DNA of 64,000 nucleotides from an uncultured Erythrobacter sp. GTDB lineage: Bacteria; Pseudomonadota; Alphaproteobacteria; Sphingomonadales; Sphingomonadaceae. The notes under the pieces are model-generated. The model saw nothing but the letters and a program-made list of their open reading frames with translations, did not search any database and had not been told where the DNA came from. This document shows positions 9,012 through 18,841 of this stretch, piece by piece (the stretch's first letter is position 1; each line of letters begins with the position of its first letter). Location: the NCBI GenBank assembly GCA_947488755.1, contig CANLAD010000001.1, positions 124,001 to 188,000 on the forward strand, given 5' to 3'. The translations under genes were made by a program, and so were the position numbers.

Positions 9012-9581
9012 ATGCGTAAGACTTTGACCAAGGCCATCGCCGTAACCAGCATTTTCGCGCTTGCGGCATGTAATGGCGAAGAGGCCGAAACCGAAGACAC
9101 GATGGCCGAAGATCAGACAGAAGAAGTCGTCGAGGAAGAGCCCGAAGAAACCGCGGCCGCGACCGATCCGGAAGTCGAGGCGACCGGCAACGTCATCGAA
9201 ATCCAGATGTACACGCGCGACCCGGACGATAATTCCGGCATGCAGGTATTCAAGCCCAAGCTTGTGCGGGCCGAAGTCGGTGACACGGTTACATTCGTTC
9301 CGACCGATCCCACGCACCAGTCCTCCTCGATCCCCGAAATGATCCCGGATGGCGCACGCGGTTGGGAAGGCGAGATCAACGAATCCGTTTCGTACGTTCT
9401 CCCGCTTCCGGGTGTGTACGGTTACAAATGTGTGCCGCACTACGCGGCCGGCATGATCGGTCTGATCGTGGTCGAAGGCGAGGGCATGACCGACAATCTG
9501 GAAGAGGCCAAGGCCGTGAGCCATCCGGGCCTCGCTGGTCGTGAATTCGAAGAAATCTTCGAGGAAGCCGACCTTAGCTAA
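9012..9581 (+). CDS. Lipid-anchored pseudoazurin-like cupredoxin
   Basis: This is a 189-residue type 1 copper protein. Residues 1-20 are a lipoprotein signal ending in LAAC (Cys20), followed by an acidic, Ala/Glu-rich tether (about 21-60). The cupredoxin domain carries the copper ligands His102 (in PTHQSS), Cys140, His143 and Met148, with C-x2-H-x4-M spacing exactly as in pseudoazurin. It is probably a periplasm-facing, membrane-tethered single-electron carrier. The ATG at 9012 is chosen because the signal peptide begins there. The next gene on the same strand, about 95 bases on, encodes a lipoprotein cytochrome c, and the photosynthesis cluster starts after that. A role in electron supply to the reaction centre or to oxidases is inferred from location only. 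Confidence 0.85.
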   Translation: MRKTLTKAIAVTSIFALAACNGEEAETEDTMAEDQTEEVVEEEPEETAAATDPEVEATGNVIEIQMYTRDPDDNSGMQVFKPKLVRAEVGDTVTFVPTDPTHQSSSIPEMIPDGARGWEGEINESVSYVLPLPGVYGYKCVPHYAAGMIGLIVVEGEGMTDNLEEAKAVSHPGLAGREFEEIFEEADLS

Positions 9582-9675
9582 ACTCAAGGATTGAGGCGGG
9601 CGTGGAGAACTGTGATCTCCGCGCCCGCCTGTTCTGGCAAACCATGACGGTGCTCAGGGAGAGGGAGTTGAGCTT

Positions 9676-10155
9676 GTGAAGAGGTTTTTTGCGAGCACTG
9701 CCGCGTTGACCAGCCTCGTTGCGCTTTCGGCCTGCGGCGGCGGCAATGAAGAGGCAGCGGAAGAGACCACGGCCGCCACCGAAGCGCCCGCCCCGGCGGC
9801 TCCACCGGAACCGGAAATGGTCGAAGTAGCCTATGCCGATCTCGAAGGTGACGCTTCCGCCGGCGAAACCGTCTTCGTGAAATGCAAGACTTGTCATGTT
9901 CTTGAAGAAGGCGCGAGCCGTGTCGGCCCGCATCTTTACAATGTGGTCGGTCGCGAAGCTGGATCGGTCGAAGGGTTCAATTATTCGAGCGCCAACGCCA
10001 ATAGCGGCATCACATGGACGAAGGATGTTCTTTATGAATATCTCGAAGATCCGCAAGGTTATATGCCCGGCACCCGCATGGCCTTCCCGGGAATTCAAGA
10101 TCCGCAGGATCGCGCGGACCTGATCGAATATCTCGACGCCAACGGCGAAGTCTGA
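9676..10155 (+). CDS. Lipid-anchored class I cytochrome c
   Basis: This is a 159-residue protein with a lipoprotein signal ending LSAC (Cys20), an Ala/Glu/Pro-rich tether to about residue 50, and a monohaem domain with CKTCH (70-74) as the haem site and PGTRMAF, whose Met135 is the likely sixth ligand. The sequence RVGPHLYNVVGREAG is typical of the c2/cytochrome c-550/CycM group. The start is GTG at 9676, preceded by GGGAG. It shares its acidic tether design with the upstream cupredoxin. As the window has pufLM but no pufC, this protein is a reasonable candidate electron donor to the reaction centre; a respiratory role is equally possible. Confidence 0.85.
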   Translation: MKRFFASTAALTSLVALSACGGGNEEAAEETTAATEAPAPAAPPEPEMVEVAYADLEGDASAGETVFVKCKTCHVLEEGASRVGPHLYNVVGREAGSVEGFNYSSANANSGITWTKDVLYEYLEDPQGYMPGTRMAFPGIQDPQDRADLIEYLDANGEV

Positions 10156-10187
10156 GGATACGCAGCGGCTCTTGGGTTGCTGCGGTT

Positions 10188-10227
10188 AAAAAAGGGCGGC
10201 GTGGTCAATCCACGCCGCCCTTTTTTT
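10188..10227. terminator. Bidirectional rho-independent terminator
   Basis: An 11-base perfect inverted repeat (GGGCGGCGTGG / CCACGCCGCCC, five-base loop) is flanked by six A on the left and seven T on the right. It can therefore stop both the plus-strand cytochrome c transcript and the minus-strand hemA transcript, and it marks one border of the photosynthesis cluster. Confidence 0.95.
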
Positions 10228-10262
10228 GCCGACCCCCTCCGGGCCATGCAGAGTAAGAAAAG

Positions 10263-11483
10263 TCAGGCGGCGCTGGCCATCCGCGCCAGCTCGCATTGCG
10301 ACCAGATTTCGCTCAGCGCATCTATCAACCGGTCGATATCGCCGTCGTTGTGAACAGGTGAGGGCGTGAGGCGCAGACGCTCGGTCCCCACCGGCACCGT
10401 GGGATAGTTGATCGGCTGCACATAGATGCCGTGATTGTCCATCAGCCAGTCGCTGATCCGCTTGCACTTGTGCGCATCGCCCACCATCACCGGGATGATG
10501 TGGCTTGGATTGGCAAGGTGCGGAATGCCGATCATGTCGAGCTTGCGCCGCACCTGTTCGACCCGCTCTTTCTGCAGATCGCGTTCGTGGCTGCTCGCTT
10601 TGAGATGCCGGATGCTGGCTGCTGCACCTGCCGCGACGGCAGGGGGCAGGGCGGTCGAGAAGATGAACCCGCTGGCAAAGCTGCGCACGAAATCGACGAG
10701 GTTGCGGCTCGCCGCGATATAGCCGCCCATGACGCCGAACGCCTTGCCCAGCGTCCCTTCGATCACGTCGATCCGGTCCATCAGCCCTTCGCGCTCGGCG
10801 ATCCCTCCGCCGCGCTCGCCGTAGAGACCCACCGCGTGAACCTCGTCGATATAGGTCATGGCGCCATGCTTTTCGCACACGTCGAGGATCTCGGCGATCG
10901 GGGCGATATCGCCATCCATCGAATACACGCTCTCGAACGCAACCAGCTTGGGCACGTCCTGCCCGAAATCGGACAGCTTGCGGTCGAGGTCTTCGACGTC
11001 GTTGTGGTTCCAGATCTTGTAGGGCGCTCTGGAATGGCGGATGCCCTCGATCATGGAGGCGTGATTGAGCGCGTCGGAGAACACCACGCAGCCCGGTATC
11101 CGGCTCGCCAGCGTGCCCAGACCCGCCCAGTTCGACACATACCCGCTGGTGAACAGCAGCGCGCTTTCCTTGCCGTGCAAATCGGCGAGCTCTTCTTCGA
11201 GCTCCACGTGATAGTGGTTGGTGCCCGAGATATTGCGCGTACCGCCTGCGCCCGCGCCGCATTCGTCGAGCGTCGCGTGCATCGCTTCGATCACCGCCGG
11301 GTGCTGCCCCATGCCGAGATAATCGTTCGAACACCACACTGTGACCGCCTGCGTTTCATCGCCGACGAAGCGGGTCGCGTGCGGGAACCGCCCGCGGTGA
11401 CGCTTGATATCGGTGAAGACGCGATACCGGCCCTCTTCACGAACGCTTTCGAGTTCGCCGGCGAAATAGGCCTCGTAGTCCAT
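10263..11483 (-). CDS. hemA: 5-aminolevulinate synthase
   Basis: The enzyme condenses glycine with succinyl-CoA to 5-aminolevulinate, the first step of alphaproteobacterial haem and bacteriochlorophyll synthesis; it is a cytoplasmic PLP enzyme. The start MDYEAYF and the following [35 protein letters not shown] and [16 protein letters not shown] match the family closely, and the PLP lysine is in [14 protein letters not shown] chose the ATG at 11483 because it matches the usual N-terminus and has GGGGGA upstream. An ATG ten codons earlier overlaps the puhE stop (ATGA) and could also be used. It is the last gene of the bchF-to-hemA run and ends at the bidirectional terminator. Its location ties precursor supply to pigment synthesis. 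Confidence 0.97.
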   Translation of the reverse strand: MDYEAYFAGELESVREEGRYRVFTDIKRHRGRFPHATRFVGDETQAVTVWCSNDYLGMGQHPAVIEAMHATLDECGAGAGGTRNISGTNHYHVELEEELADLHGKESALLFTSGYVSNWAGLGTLASRIPGCVVFSDALNHASMIEGIRHSRAPYKIWNHNDVEDLDRKLSDFGQDVPKLVAFESVYSMDGDIAPIAEILDVCEKHGAMTYIDEVHAVGLYGERGGGIAEREGLMDRIDVIEGTLGKAFGVMGGYIAASRNLVDFVRSFASGFIFSTALPPAVAAGAAASIRHLKASSHERDLQKERVEQVRRKLDMIGIPHLANPSHIIPVMVGDAHKCKRISDWLMDNHGIYVQPINYPTVPVGTERLRLTPSPVHNDGDIDRLIDALSEIWSQCELARMASAA

Positions 11484-11509
11484 CGGTGTTCCCCCAGGGT
11501 CTTTGGTAG

Positions 11510-12310
11510 TCATAGCGTCACGTCTCGTTCGGTTGTCGCTTGCGCGCGTTGGCGAAAGGCCCAGCCCCACAGCATGCCGTCACGGAACGGCAGGGCGAGG
11601 AAGAGATGTTCGAGCGCACCCAGCAGGCACAGCGCCGTCAGCAGGCTCGCCCCCACCATTTCCGGGCTTCCTGCGGGGGCGGCCATCGCCAGGCTGGCGA
11701 AATACCAGGCGGCAAAGACGATCCCCGCGATTGAAAAGCCGAGCAGCGTGGTGAACCGGTTGGACCCGAAATAGCTCTTAAGATAGCCGAGATGCGTGGG
11801 CAGCATTTCGGTGGTCGTGTTCGGCACGCCCACGAACAGATTGATCTTGGACGACAGCCGCAGCGCGAACATCAGGACGAACACAGTCGCGCCGATCTGA
11901 TTGGGCGCATTCCACGACAGTGCGATCAGCATCAGCGCGGTCACGGCCAGCGCTAGCTCGTGATGGATCACGGTCGCGCTCGCCTGGGTGAAGCGTTCAA
12001 AGCCCCGACTTTCAGGCGGGCAGGGCTCCCGCCGCGGGCCAGCAGCCGCTCCAGTCAGAAAGCCGATTTCGTGCCAGCCCCAGATCGCCAGCGCGCCAAT
12101 GAAGGCGGCGTAGACCGCTCCGACCGAAACCGATTGCGCCGCGAAAAGGATCGTCGTCAGTCCGGCCAATCCAGCCAGACCGCCGACCACCAGGCTCGCC
12201 TTGAACGTGCGCCGCTCGCGGCTGTCCGCCCACGCGATCAGCCCGGTTGCAAAGAACCAGATGGCGCCCGTCACGATGAAGGGCAGGATATGGCCTTCCC
12301 AGCTTACCAT
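11510..12310 (-). CDS. puhE: Photosynthetic complex assembly protein PuhE
   Basis: This is a 266-residue membrane protein with about six to seven hydrophobic segments and the characteristic [17 protein letters not shown] and [26 protein letters not shown] stretches of PuhE (DUF3623). In purple bacteria the family influences reaction centre and LH1 assembly and pigment supply; the mechanism is unknown. Its ATG overlaps the last bases of acsF (7 bases) and its stop overlaps an ATG of the hemA frame, so translation is probably coupled. The order acsF-puhE-hemA is seen in other sphingomonad phototrophs. Confidence 0.9.
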   Translation of the reverse strand: MVSWEGHILPFIVTGAIWFFATGLIAWADSRERRTFKASLVVGGLAGLAGLTTILFAAQSVSVGAVYAAFIGALAIWGWHEIGFLTGAAAGPRREPCPPESRGFERFTQASATVIHHELALAVTALMLIALSWNAPNQIGATVFVLMFALRLSSKINLFVGVPNTTTEMLPTHLGYLKSYFGSNRFTTLLGFSIAGIVFAAWYFASLAMAAPAGSPEMVGASLLTALCLLGALEHLFLALPFRDGMLWGWAFRQRAQATTERDVTL

Positions 12311-13377
12311 GCGGGTTGCAGCCGGATCGATTGCGGCAGGGTGTTGGGCTTAGTGCGCTGGAAGTACATTTTCGCGAAGTTGAAGCCTGCACCGGCCATT
12401 CCGCTCATGCGCTTGGCAAACCCGCCAAGGCCACCTTGCGCCTTGCCTTCTTCGATACGCAGCGCGGCCTGACGCAGCTTTTCCATGTTCGCGCGAAACG
12501 CCGGGCTGTCGATGTCGAGTTCGACCGGGAATACCTGGCGGCTGATCTGGTTGCAGACCTTGAAGACCTCGTAATCGTATTCGGTCGGATCGACGCCCAG
12601 CGCCTTGTGAAACACGGGGCGGGCGTGGTCGCGCACATACATCGTGGCATAGACCGAAAGCAGGAAGAAGCGGATCCACAGCTTGTTGTGGCCCTTCAAC
12701 AGCTTCGGATCGGCGTGCATCAGCATCGCGAAGGCTTCGCCATGGCGAAACTCGTCATTGCACCACTCTTCGAACCAGTCGAAGATCGGGTGGAACTTGT
12801 GCTGCGGGTTGGCGGCGAGGTGCCGGTAGATCGTGATGTAGCGGGCATAGCCGATCTTTTCGGACAGATAGACCGCGTACCAGATGAATTTCGGTTTGAA
12901 GTAGGTGTACTTCTTTGTCTTCGTCAGAAAGCCCAGATCAACGCCGATCCCGGCATCCTTGAGGCTTTCATTGATGAACCCGGCATGGCGGCTTTCATCG
13001 CGCGCGAGCAGTTTGAACAGCTGCTTCACGTCCGGATTTTTCGTCCGCTTCGCAATCTCGGCATACAGGATGCAGCCGGAAAACTCCGAAGTCATCGAGC
13101 TGACGAGAAAATCGGTGAATTCCGCGCGGAGCTGCGGTTCGAGACTTTCAATGACACCCGTAAAGCTGTCATTGTGCCGGAAATGCTTCTTGTTCGGATC
13201 GCCGACCATATCGGCGATGAGCTGGTCCCATTCCTCGCGCACCAGCGACACGTCGATCGCGTCGAGCGCGTCGAAATCGGTGGTGTAGAAGCGCGGCGTT
13301 AGGATCGTGTCCTGCGTCGCGATTTCCATCGCCTCTTCGCTCGTCATCGGGGGTTTGATCTGCGTTTGGGCGTTCAT
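12304..13377 (-). CDS. acsF: Aerobic Mg-protoporphyrin IX monomethyl ester cyclase
   Basis: AcsF is the membrane-associated diiron oxygenase that uses O2 to form the isocyclic ring E of bacteriochlorophyll. The 357-residue protein shows the diiron carboxylate motifs: an early Glu in [21 protein letters not shown] (about 127-131), and a later [10 protein letters not shown]. The ATG is preceded by GGAGG and overlaps the stop of the 105-residue gene upstream (ATGA). Because no bchE is seen in the window, ring E formation here appears strictly oxygen dependent, as expected for an aerobic phototroph. Confidence 0.97.
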   Translation of the reverse strand: MNAQTQIKPPMTSEEAMEIATQDTILTPRFYTTDFDALDAIDVSLVREEWDQLIADMVGDPNKKHFRHNDSFTGVIESLEPQLRAEFTDFLVSSMTSEFSGCILYAEIAKRTKNPDVKQLFKLLARDESRHAGFINESLKDAGIGVDLGFLTKTKKYTYFKPKFIWYAVYLSEKIGYARYITIYRHLAANPQHKFHPIFDWFEEWCNDEFRHGEAFAMLMHADPKLLKGHNKLWIRFFLLSVYATMYVRDHARPVFHKALGVDPTEYDYEVFKVCNQISRQVFPVELDIDSPAFRANMEKLRQAALRIEEGKAQGGLGGFAKRMSGMAGAGFNFAKMYFQRTKPNTLPQSIRLQPAW

Positions 13378-13691
13378 TTGATCCTCCCGGGATTGAAGCT
13401 GACTTCGTAGAGTTCGCGCATGTCGAAATATGCGGCGAGGCGCGTTGCTGCACGTGTGAGCGGGCCGGCGCGCGTGACGGTCGCTGTGCGATCAAACACC
13501 GCGCTCTGGCCGAAAGGAATGGTGATCGGATCGCCGTGCACCCGAACCTTGTCGCCTGCATCGAGTTCGACGCCGCCTGCCAGTTCGACATGGGCGTGAA
13601 AATGATTGGAGCTTTGTTCGACCGTTATCGTGCAAGGCGTGGTGAATTGCCGCGCATCGACAGCCGATCCCATGGCCATCGTGTTCGTCAT
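13374..13691 (-). CDS. Small photosynthesis-cluster protein of unknown function, 105 residues
   Basis: This is a short soluble protein between puhC and acsF. It has no signal peptide or membrane segment. Visible features are a [11 protein letters not shown] segment with three clustered histidines, [14 protein letters not shown], and a C-terminal helix-like stretch ending [13 protein letters not shown]. The ATG starts on the last base of the puhC stop (TGATG) and the stop overlaps the acsF ATG, so it is embedded in a chain of coupled genes. A gene in this position is usual in related phototrophs and is generally labelled hypothetical. Its position suggests help in reaction centre assembly or in the cyclase step; the sequence alone does not decide. 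Confidence 0.75.
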   Translation of the reverse strand: MTNTMAMGSAVDARQFTTPCTITVEQSSNHFHAHVELAGGVELDAGDKVRVHGDPITIPFGQSAVFDRTATVTRAGPLTRAATRLAAYFDMRELYEVSFNPGRIK

Positions 13692-14173
13692 CAGTCTGTT
13701 CCCTTTTCCAGCATGTCGGCGAAGATCGCCCGGTTGTCCTTCCCGAAGAAGGCGAGTTCGACCGTGCTTTCGGTCGCCGGGTCGAACAAAGTGAGGTTGC
13801 CGTTTTCCCATTCGATCAACTCGAACGGGGTCGCGCGGCCGATTTCGCGAACGTAGCGCTTGTGCACGAGGCTACGTGCCGTGGAGCGGATGAAGCCGCC
13901 CGTGCCCGGTCCGAAGCTGCCCACCGTCTCGCCGGTCGCGGCATCCTCGACCCGGACCGTACCGTCCGCCTCGTCGAAAAAGAAGATCGAGCGCGATGCG
14001 ACCGGTTGCGTTCCTGTCTCAGCCCGCGCCTGCGACGCAACCCCCTGGCGTTCGAAGAAGCCTAGGCTGACCGACGAGGCGAGCGCGAGCGAGATCGCGA
14101 CCATGCCGCCCATCATCATCAACGGGACGCGGTGGACCTTGAACTCGTCCTCTTCATAGGTGCGAACGATCAT
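13691..14173 (-). CDS. puhC: Photosynthetic complex assembly protein PuhC
   Basis: This is a 160-residue protein with one N-terminal membrane anchor (about residues 17-39) and a periplasmic domain containing RSIFFFDEADGTVRVEDAATG and GTGGFIRSTARSLVHKR, the core of the PuhC family. In Rhodobacter PuhC is needed for efficient LH1-reaction centre assembly. The start overlaps the puhB stop (ATGA) and the stop overlaps the next ATG. It belongs to the puhABC group. No catalytic residues are recognised. Confidence 0.9.
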   Translation of the reverse strand: MIVRTYEEDEFKVHRVPLMMMGGMVAISLALASSVSLGFFERQGVASQARAETGTQPVASRSIFFFDEADGTVRVEDAATGETVGSFGPGTGGFIRSTARSLVHKRYVREIGRATPFELIEWENGNLTLFDPATESTVELAFFGKDNRAIFADMLEKGTD

Positions 14174-14901
14174 GCTGGCGCTCCCTTAAGTTCGCCCTCA
14201 GCCGGGTTCGAAGCCTGCGCCAGAACCGGTTTGCGGGTTGGTTTGTCGATAGCGACTGGCTTTGCGCCGGATGCCTCGGACGCGCGGGGCGCGCTATCCT
14301 CCGCGCGTGCGATCGGAACGACGGCCTCACAGGCATCCGCCAGCTTTTCCGCCACGCTCTGCACGTCCGGCACCGCGCGCAGCATCGGCTGCGGGTGGTT
14401 GATGTGCCAGGGGCGAACATGCGGCCAGAGCAGGACGTAGCCCAGCAGACGCTCCCCCCCGAGCTTGATCGTGATGTCACCGCGATCCTTGCCACGCTTT
14501 TTGAGATCGGCGGATTTCACGTGCTTCAGCGGCACGTTGATCCGTGTCTCGATCGCCATGCCGATACGCATGATGAGCCGCGTATCGGTGAGGATGTACA
14601 GCGTCGTGCGCGCGCTGAACCAGGCAATCGCATGCAGGATCGCCACGGCGAGTACGCCCAAGGCAGCGCAGACGATCGCGGTGGTGGGGTTGCCGAGATA
14701 GACCGAGAGCGCAACGAGGCCGATGAAGTACAGGCCCACCGTCCGGGTGTGGAAGGCGGTGCGGGCGAGCACTGCGTGATCCGGTTTCCCCTTCCACAGC
14801 ACCCGTTCGTCGTCCGCGGGCGTGCCCATCGGATCGCCGTGAGCCTCTGGCTCGTGCTGGTCAATTGCCGCGTCGCGCATAGTGGTGTCGTTCAAAGCCA
14901 T
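14170..14901 (-). CDS. puhB: Reaction centre assembly protein PuhB
   Basis: This is a 243-residue protein with two or three membrane segments around residues 45-95 and a PH-like (bPH2) core with LYILTDTRLIMRIG and INVPLKHVKSADLKKRGKD-RGDI. The Pro/His-rich LLWPHVRPWHINHPQPMLRAVPD segment is diagnostic of PuhB, a dimeric factor for reaction centre assembly. The extended Ala/Lys-rich tail after about residue 200 looks low in complexity and is probably variable. It overlaps puhA by 10 bases and puhC by 4. Confidence 0.92.
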   Translation of the reverse strand: MALNDTTMRDAAIDQHEPEAHGDPMGTPADDERVLWKGKPDHAVLARTAFHTRTVGLYFIGLVALSVYLGNPTTAIVCAALGVLAVAILHAIAWFSARTTLYILTDTRLIMRIGMAIETRINVPLKHVKSADLKKRGKDRGDITIKLGGERLLGYVLLWPHVRPWHINHPQPMLRAVPDVQSVAEKLADACEAVVPIARAEDSAPRASEASGAKPVAIDKPTRKPVLAQASNPAEGELKGAPA

Positions 14902-15701
14902 GGTTCGGCCCTTTCCGGCGTAGCATACATGTAACCGCCGCCGAAGTAGGCCATGATGCGGTCCTCTTCGTAGCGGGTGATCTGACCGTCGGTCTCGATA
15001 GTCGGGGCCGCGTCGAACTGGTCGGAACGAAGCGCGGTCACATCGATGAGCGGATGCTGATCGGAAGTGATCGGCATGATCCCGCCGAGCATGTCCTTGC
15101 CCTGCACGGCGGCGACGAACATCGGCACCAGCACCTGCTTGCCTGAGTTGGTGGTGACTTCGAGATACCGGATGATGTGCTCCGACTGGTCGACCCAGAC
15201 ATCGCTGACCTTACCGGCGAGTTTCTTGTCCGCGCCGTAGACGGGGAGCCCGACGGGCGTGTCGTCGTTCGGAGCGATCACGAGGTCGTGGCTGTTCGCG
15301 ATCGGCACGATGCGCGGGCGTCCATCGAAAGTGAGGTCGGGATACTTCGCGCGATCGGCCCACGCGGCCGGACCCATGCCGTCCGCCAGAGGGTCGCCGG
15401 TTGGAACCCAGGGTGCGCCAGCGGCACCAAACGCCTGCTTGGCCGGAACGTTCACTGGATCACGCGGCACATCTTCAGGGATGTACACGCCGCGACCATG
15501 CGGCAGGTCGAACACCTTTTTCTTGCCGTCGGTGAGCGGCGTGCCGCCCATGACCGCGCCGGTCTGCTCGTGCTCGAGCGGATAGCCTTCGCGTCGGCTT
15601 TCGCGATTGAGATAGATCACGAGGCCGAGAAAGAAGAAGAAGAACAGGTAAAACGTCAGTTCGGCGACGTCGAATTCTCCAACGATGTAAGCATGGTTCA
15701 T
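14892..15701 (-). CDS. puhA: Photosynthetic reaction centre H subunit
   Basis: PuhA is the single-span subunit that caps the cytoplasmic face of the L/M core and shapes proton entry to QB. The 269-residue protein has a short periplasmic N-terminus, one hydrophobic helix (about residues 12-32) followed by YLNRESRREGYPLE, and a PRC-barrel domain with DLTFDGRPRIVPIANSHDLV and GKVSDVWVDQSEHIIRYLEV. The ATG is preceded by GAGAGGAAC. It lies 73 bases downstream of lhaA, the widest gap in this part of the operon, and that gap holds two hairpins. Confidence 0.97.
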   Translation of the reverse strand: MNHAYIVGEFDVAELTFYLFFFFFLGLVIYLNRESRREGYPLEHEQTGAVMGGTPLTDGKKKVFDLPHGRGVYIPEDVPRDPVNVPAKQAFGAAGAPWVPTGDPLADGMGPAAWADRAKYPDLTFDGRPRIVPIANSHDLVIAPNDDTPVGLPVYGADKKLAGKVSDVWVDQSEHIIRYLEVTTNSGKQVLVPMFVAAVQGKDMLGGIMPITSDQHPLIDVTALRSDQFDAAPTIETDGQITRYEEDRIMAYFGGGYMYATPERAEPWL

Positions 15702-15724
15702 GGCACGTTCCTCTCGTAAGCGTT

Positions 15725-15771
15725 GGAGGACGGGCCGTGGCCTCCCCCGATAACGCAGGTGCGATCCTGCG
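15725..15771 (-). other. Two intercistronic hairpins between lhaA and puhA
   Basis: Two inverted repeats fill the lhaA-puhA gap: GGAGG/CCTCC (15725-15729 and 15741-15745) and CGCAGG/CCTGCG around a six-base loop (15754-15759 and 15766-15771). Neither is followed by a T run on the minus strand. They could act as processing or stability elements that set puhA expression apart from the bch genes. No experimental support is available here. Confidence 0.5.
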
Positions 15772-15774
15772 CCG

Positions 15775-17223
15775 TCATGTCGGGAACTCGCGCAGGCCGA
15801 ACGAGTCGTCCGCGCTATCCCTCATGTCGGTTCCAGTTCTGCGAGCATGGCCGACAAGCGGTCCGATCGCGGCGAGCCCTGCCAGCAGCAGGACGATTTC
15901 GATGATGTAGACGCTGGTGTAACCGGTCGCGCGGGTGGCGATCGCGGCGTCTGGTTGGGCGCTGATTGCGTAAACGGCGATAAGGTCGCGCAGCGCTCCA
16001 CCAAGCGCGATGCCGGCACCCGCGCAGCTTGCCTGCACCGCACCCCATGCGCCAAGCGCCAGGCCTGCGGTCTCGCTCTTCGCAAGGTTCATGGCCTCGA
16101 TCAGGGTTCCGACCGAGAACAGGCCAAGGCCAAGGCCGATCGCCAGCGCACCAAGATACAGCAGGGCGGGCGAATTGAATGGCGCGGCAAACAGGACGAG
16201 AAGGAATGCCGCAAGCCCGGTCACAAGGCCTGCCCCTGCAATCCGCAGCGGATCGCCGCCGCGTGCAAGCGAGCGGCCCGACAGCGTGAACCCGATTAGC
16301 GCACCGAGCGCCCAAGCGCCCGTCAGCGCAGTGGTCGCGCCGACCGACATGCCCAGGATCTCGCCGCCATACGGTTCGAGCAGCGCATCCTGCATCGCAA
16401 AGGCGGCAGCACCGATGCCGATGGCAACGAGCAGGCGCGCATTGCGCCCGTCGCTGACGAAGCTGGTCCAAAGCTCCCTGAACAAAGGCTTCGCCGGATC
16501 ACCTTCAGCGCGCTTCCTCGTGCGTTCCGGCGCCCGCGCCTCCTGCTTCCACAACGCGACGATGTTGAGAATGAAGGTCAGCACGGCTGCGCCCTGGATC
16601 ACCTGCACCAGCCGGGTCGGCGTAAAGTCGATCAGCAGCCCGCCGATCACGAAGGCGGAGAGCATCATGCCAACCAGCAACATCACATAGAGCAGCGCGA
16701 CCGCGCGCGGGCGTTTGTCTTCAGGGGCCAGATCGGTCGCGAGCGCCAGCCCTGCGGTTTGCGTTACGTGAAACCCCGTGCCGGTGAGCAGAAACGCTCC
16801 CGCCGCTGCGACGAGGCCAAGATTGAATACGTCGGGCCTACTCAAAAGGAGCAGCGCGAACGGCATGAAGGCCAGTCCACCGAACTGCATCAGCGTGCCG
16901 AACCAGATGTAGGGCACTCGCCGCCATCCCAGCGCGGAGGTGTGCGTGTCCGACTTATGCCCGATCAGGGCGCGGAACGGGGCGGCGAGAAGCGGCATCG
17001 CGATGAGCAGCGCGACCAGCCAGGTCGGCGTGCCAAGTTCGACCACCATGACTCGGTTCAGCGTGCCGCTCAGCAGCACCATCGCCATGCCCACGCTCAC
17101 CTGGAACAGTGAGAGCCGCAGCAGCCGCCCGAGCGGAAGCTCGGTGCTTGCGGCATCGGCAAACGGAAGAAACTCCGTTGCGACCCTGGTCCAGTGGGAG
17201 GAAAGGCGCGGCTTGTCCGTCAT
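15775..17223 (-). CDS. lhaA: Light-harvesting 1 assembly protein LhaA (PucC/MFS family)
   Basis: This is a 482-residue, 12-helix membrane protein of the bacteriochlorophyll-delivery branch of the major facilitator superfamily. FQVSVGMAMVLLSGTLNRVM near the N-terminus and IGHKSDTHTSALGWRRVPYI are typical of LhaA/PucC. The position directly between bchM and puhA identifies it as LhaA. It is thought to bring bacteriochlorophyll to LH1 and the reaction centre. Its ATG overlaps the bchM stop (ATGA). Confidence 0.93.
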   Translation of the reverse strand: MTDKPRLSSHWTRVATEFLPFADAASTELPLGRLLRLSLFQVSVGMAMVLLSGTLNRVMVVELGTPTWLVALLIAMPLLAAPFRALIGHKSDTHTSALGWRRVPYIWFGTLMQFGGLAFMPFALLLLSRPDVFNLGLVAAAGAFLLTGTGFHVTQTAGLALATDLAPEDKRPRAVALLYVMLLVGMMLSAFVIGGLLIDFTPTRLVQVIQGAAVLTFILNIVALWKQEARAPERTRKRAEGDPAKPLFRELWTSFVSDGRNARLLVAIGIGAAAFAMQDALLEPYGGEILGMSVGATTALTGAWALGALIGFTLSGRSLARGGDPLRIAGAGLVTGLAAFLLVLFAAPFNSPALLYLGALAIGLGLGLFSVGTLIEAMNLAKSETAGLALGAWGAVQASCAGAGIALGGALRDLIAVYAISAQPDAAIATRATGYTSVYIIEIVLLLAGLAAIGPLVGHARRTGTDMRDSADDSFGLREFPT

Positions 17224-17926
17224 CCGCGTTTCACCAATTCCAGCGCGTGGCTGGTGTAAAATCCGCTTGATACACGCTGGGAGCGAGCGATGCTCCAGCC
17301 ATCGATCCGGGCGAGCCGTGCGCGCAGCTCGGTTTCATCGACCGGCACGATCGCTGGGGAGCGGTCGGATTTCGGGAAGAACTTACCGACCTTGTGCATC
17401 GCACCCAGCAGGCGCGTATGGGGTGCGAAGGTGAACAGGATCGAATCCGTCACCCGCTCGCTCAACGCTTCGATCGCGTTGACGAGATCTTCGGGGGCGT
17501 AATGGATCAGGCTGTCCATCGCGACGACGTGGTCGAATGTACCGAAGGCCGTATCGAGCATGTCGCCCGCACGCCAGTGGATCCGGCCATGTCCCGTGAA
17601 GCTGGGCGCGCGCTCGCGTGCAACGTCGACCAGTCCCGCCGCCACATCGACGCCGAGCACTTCGGCACCGCGACACGCCGCTTCGACCGACAGCGCTCCG
17701 GTGCCGCAACCTGCATCGAGCACGCGCGTGCGTCGCAAGTCGTGTGGGAGCCAGCCGAGCAGCACCTGCCGCATCTCGTCGCGGCCCGCGCGCACGGTGG
17801 CGCGGATGCCGCTGACTTTCGTGTCAGAGGTCAGATCGATCCACGCCTGCCGGGCGGTGCTGTCGAAATAGGTCGCCAGCGCCTCACGCTGGGCGGTGTA
17901 GGGCGTTTCGGAGAACTGTGTGGCCA

Positions 17927-17927
<1 letters not shown>
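17220..17927 (-). CDS. bchM: Mg-protoporphyrin IX O-methyltransferase
   Basis: BchM transfers a methyl group from S-adenosylmethionine to the C13 propionate of Mg-protoporphyrin IX, preparing the substrate of AcsF. The 235-residue protein has the SAM motif VLDAGCGTGALSVE, followed by VLGVDVAAGLV and a DHVVAMDSLIHY segment. The start ATG overlaps the bchL stop (TAATG), and the stop overlaps the lhaA ATG. The frame is open upstream into bchL, but those residues are not part of the family. Confidence 0.95.
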
Positions 17928-18841
<914 letters not shown>

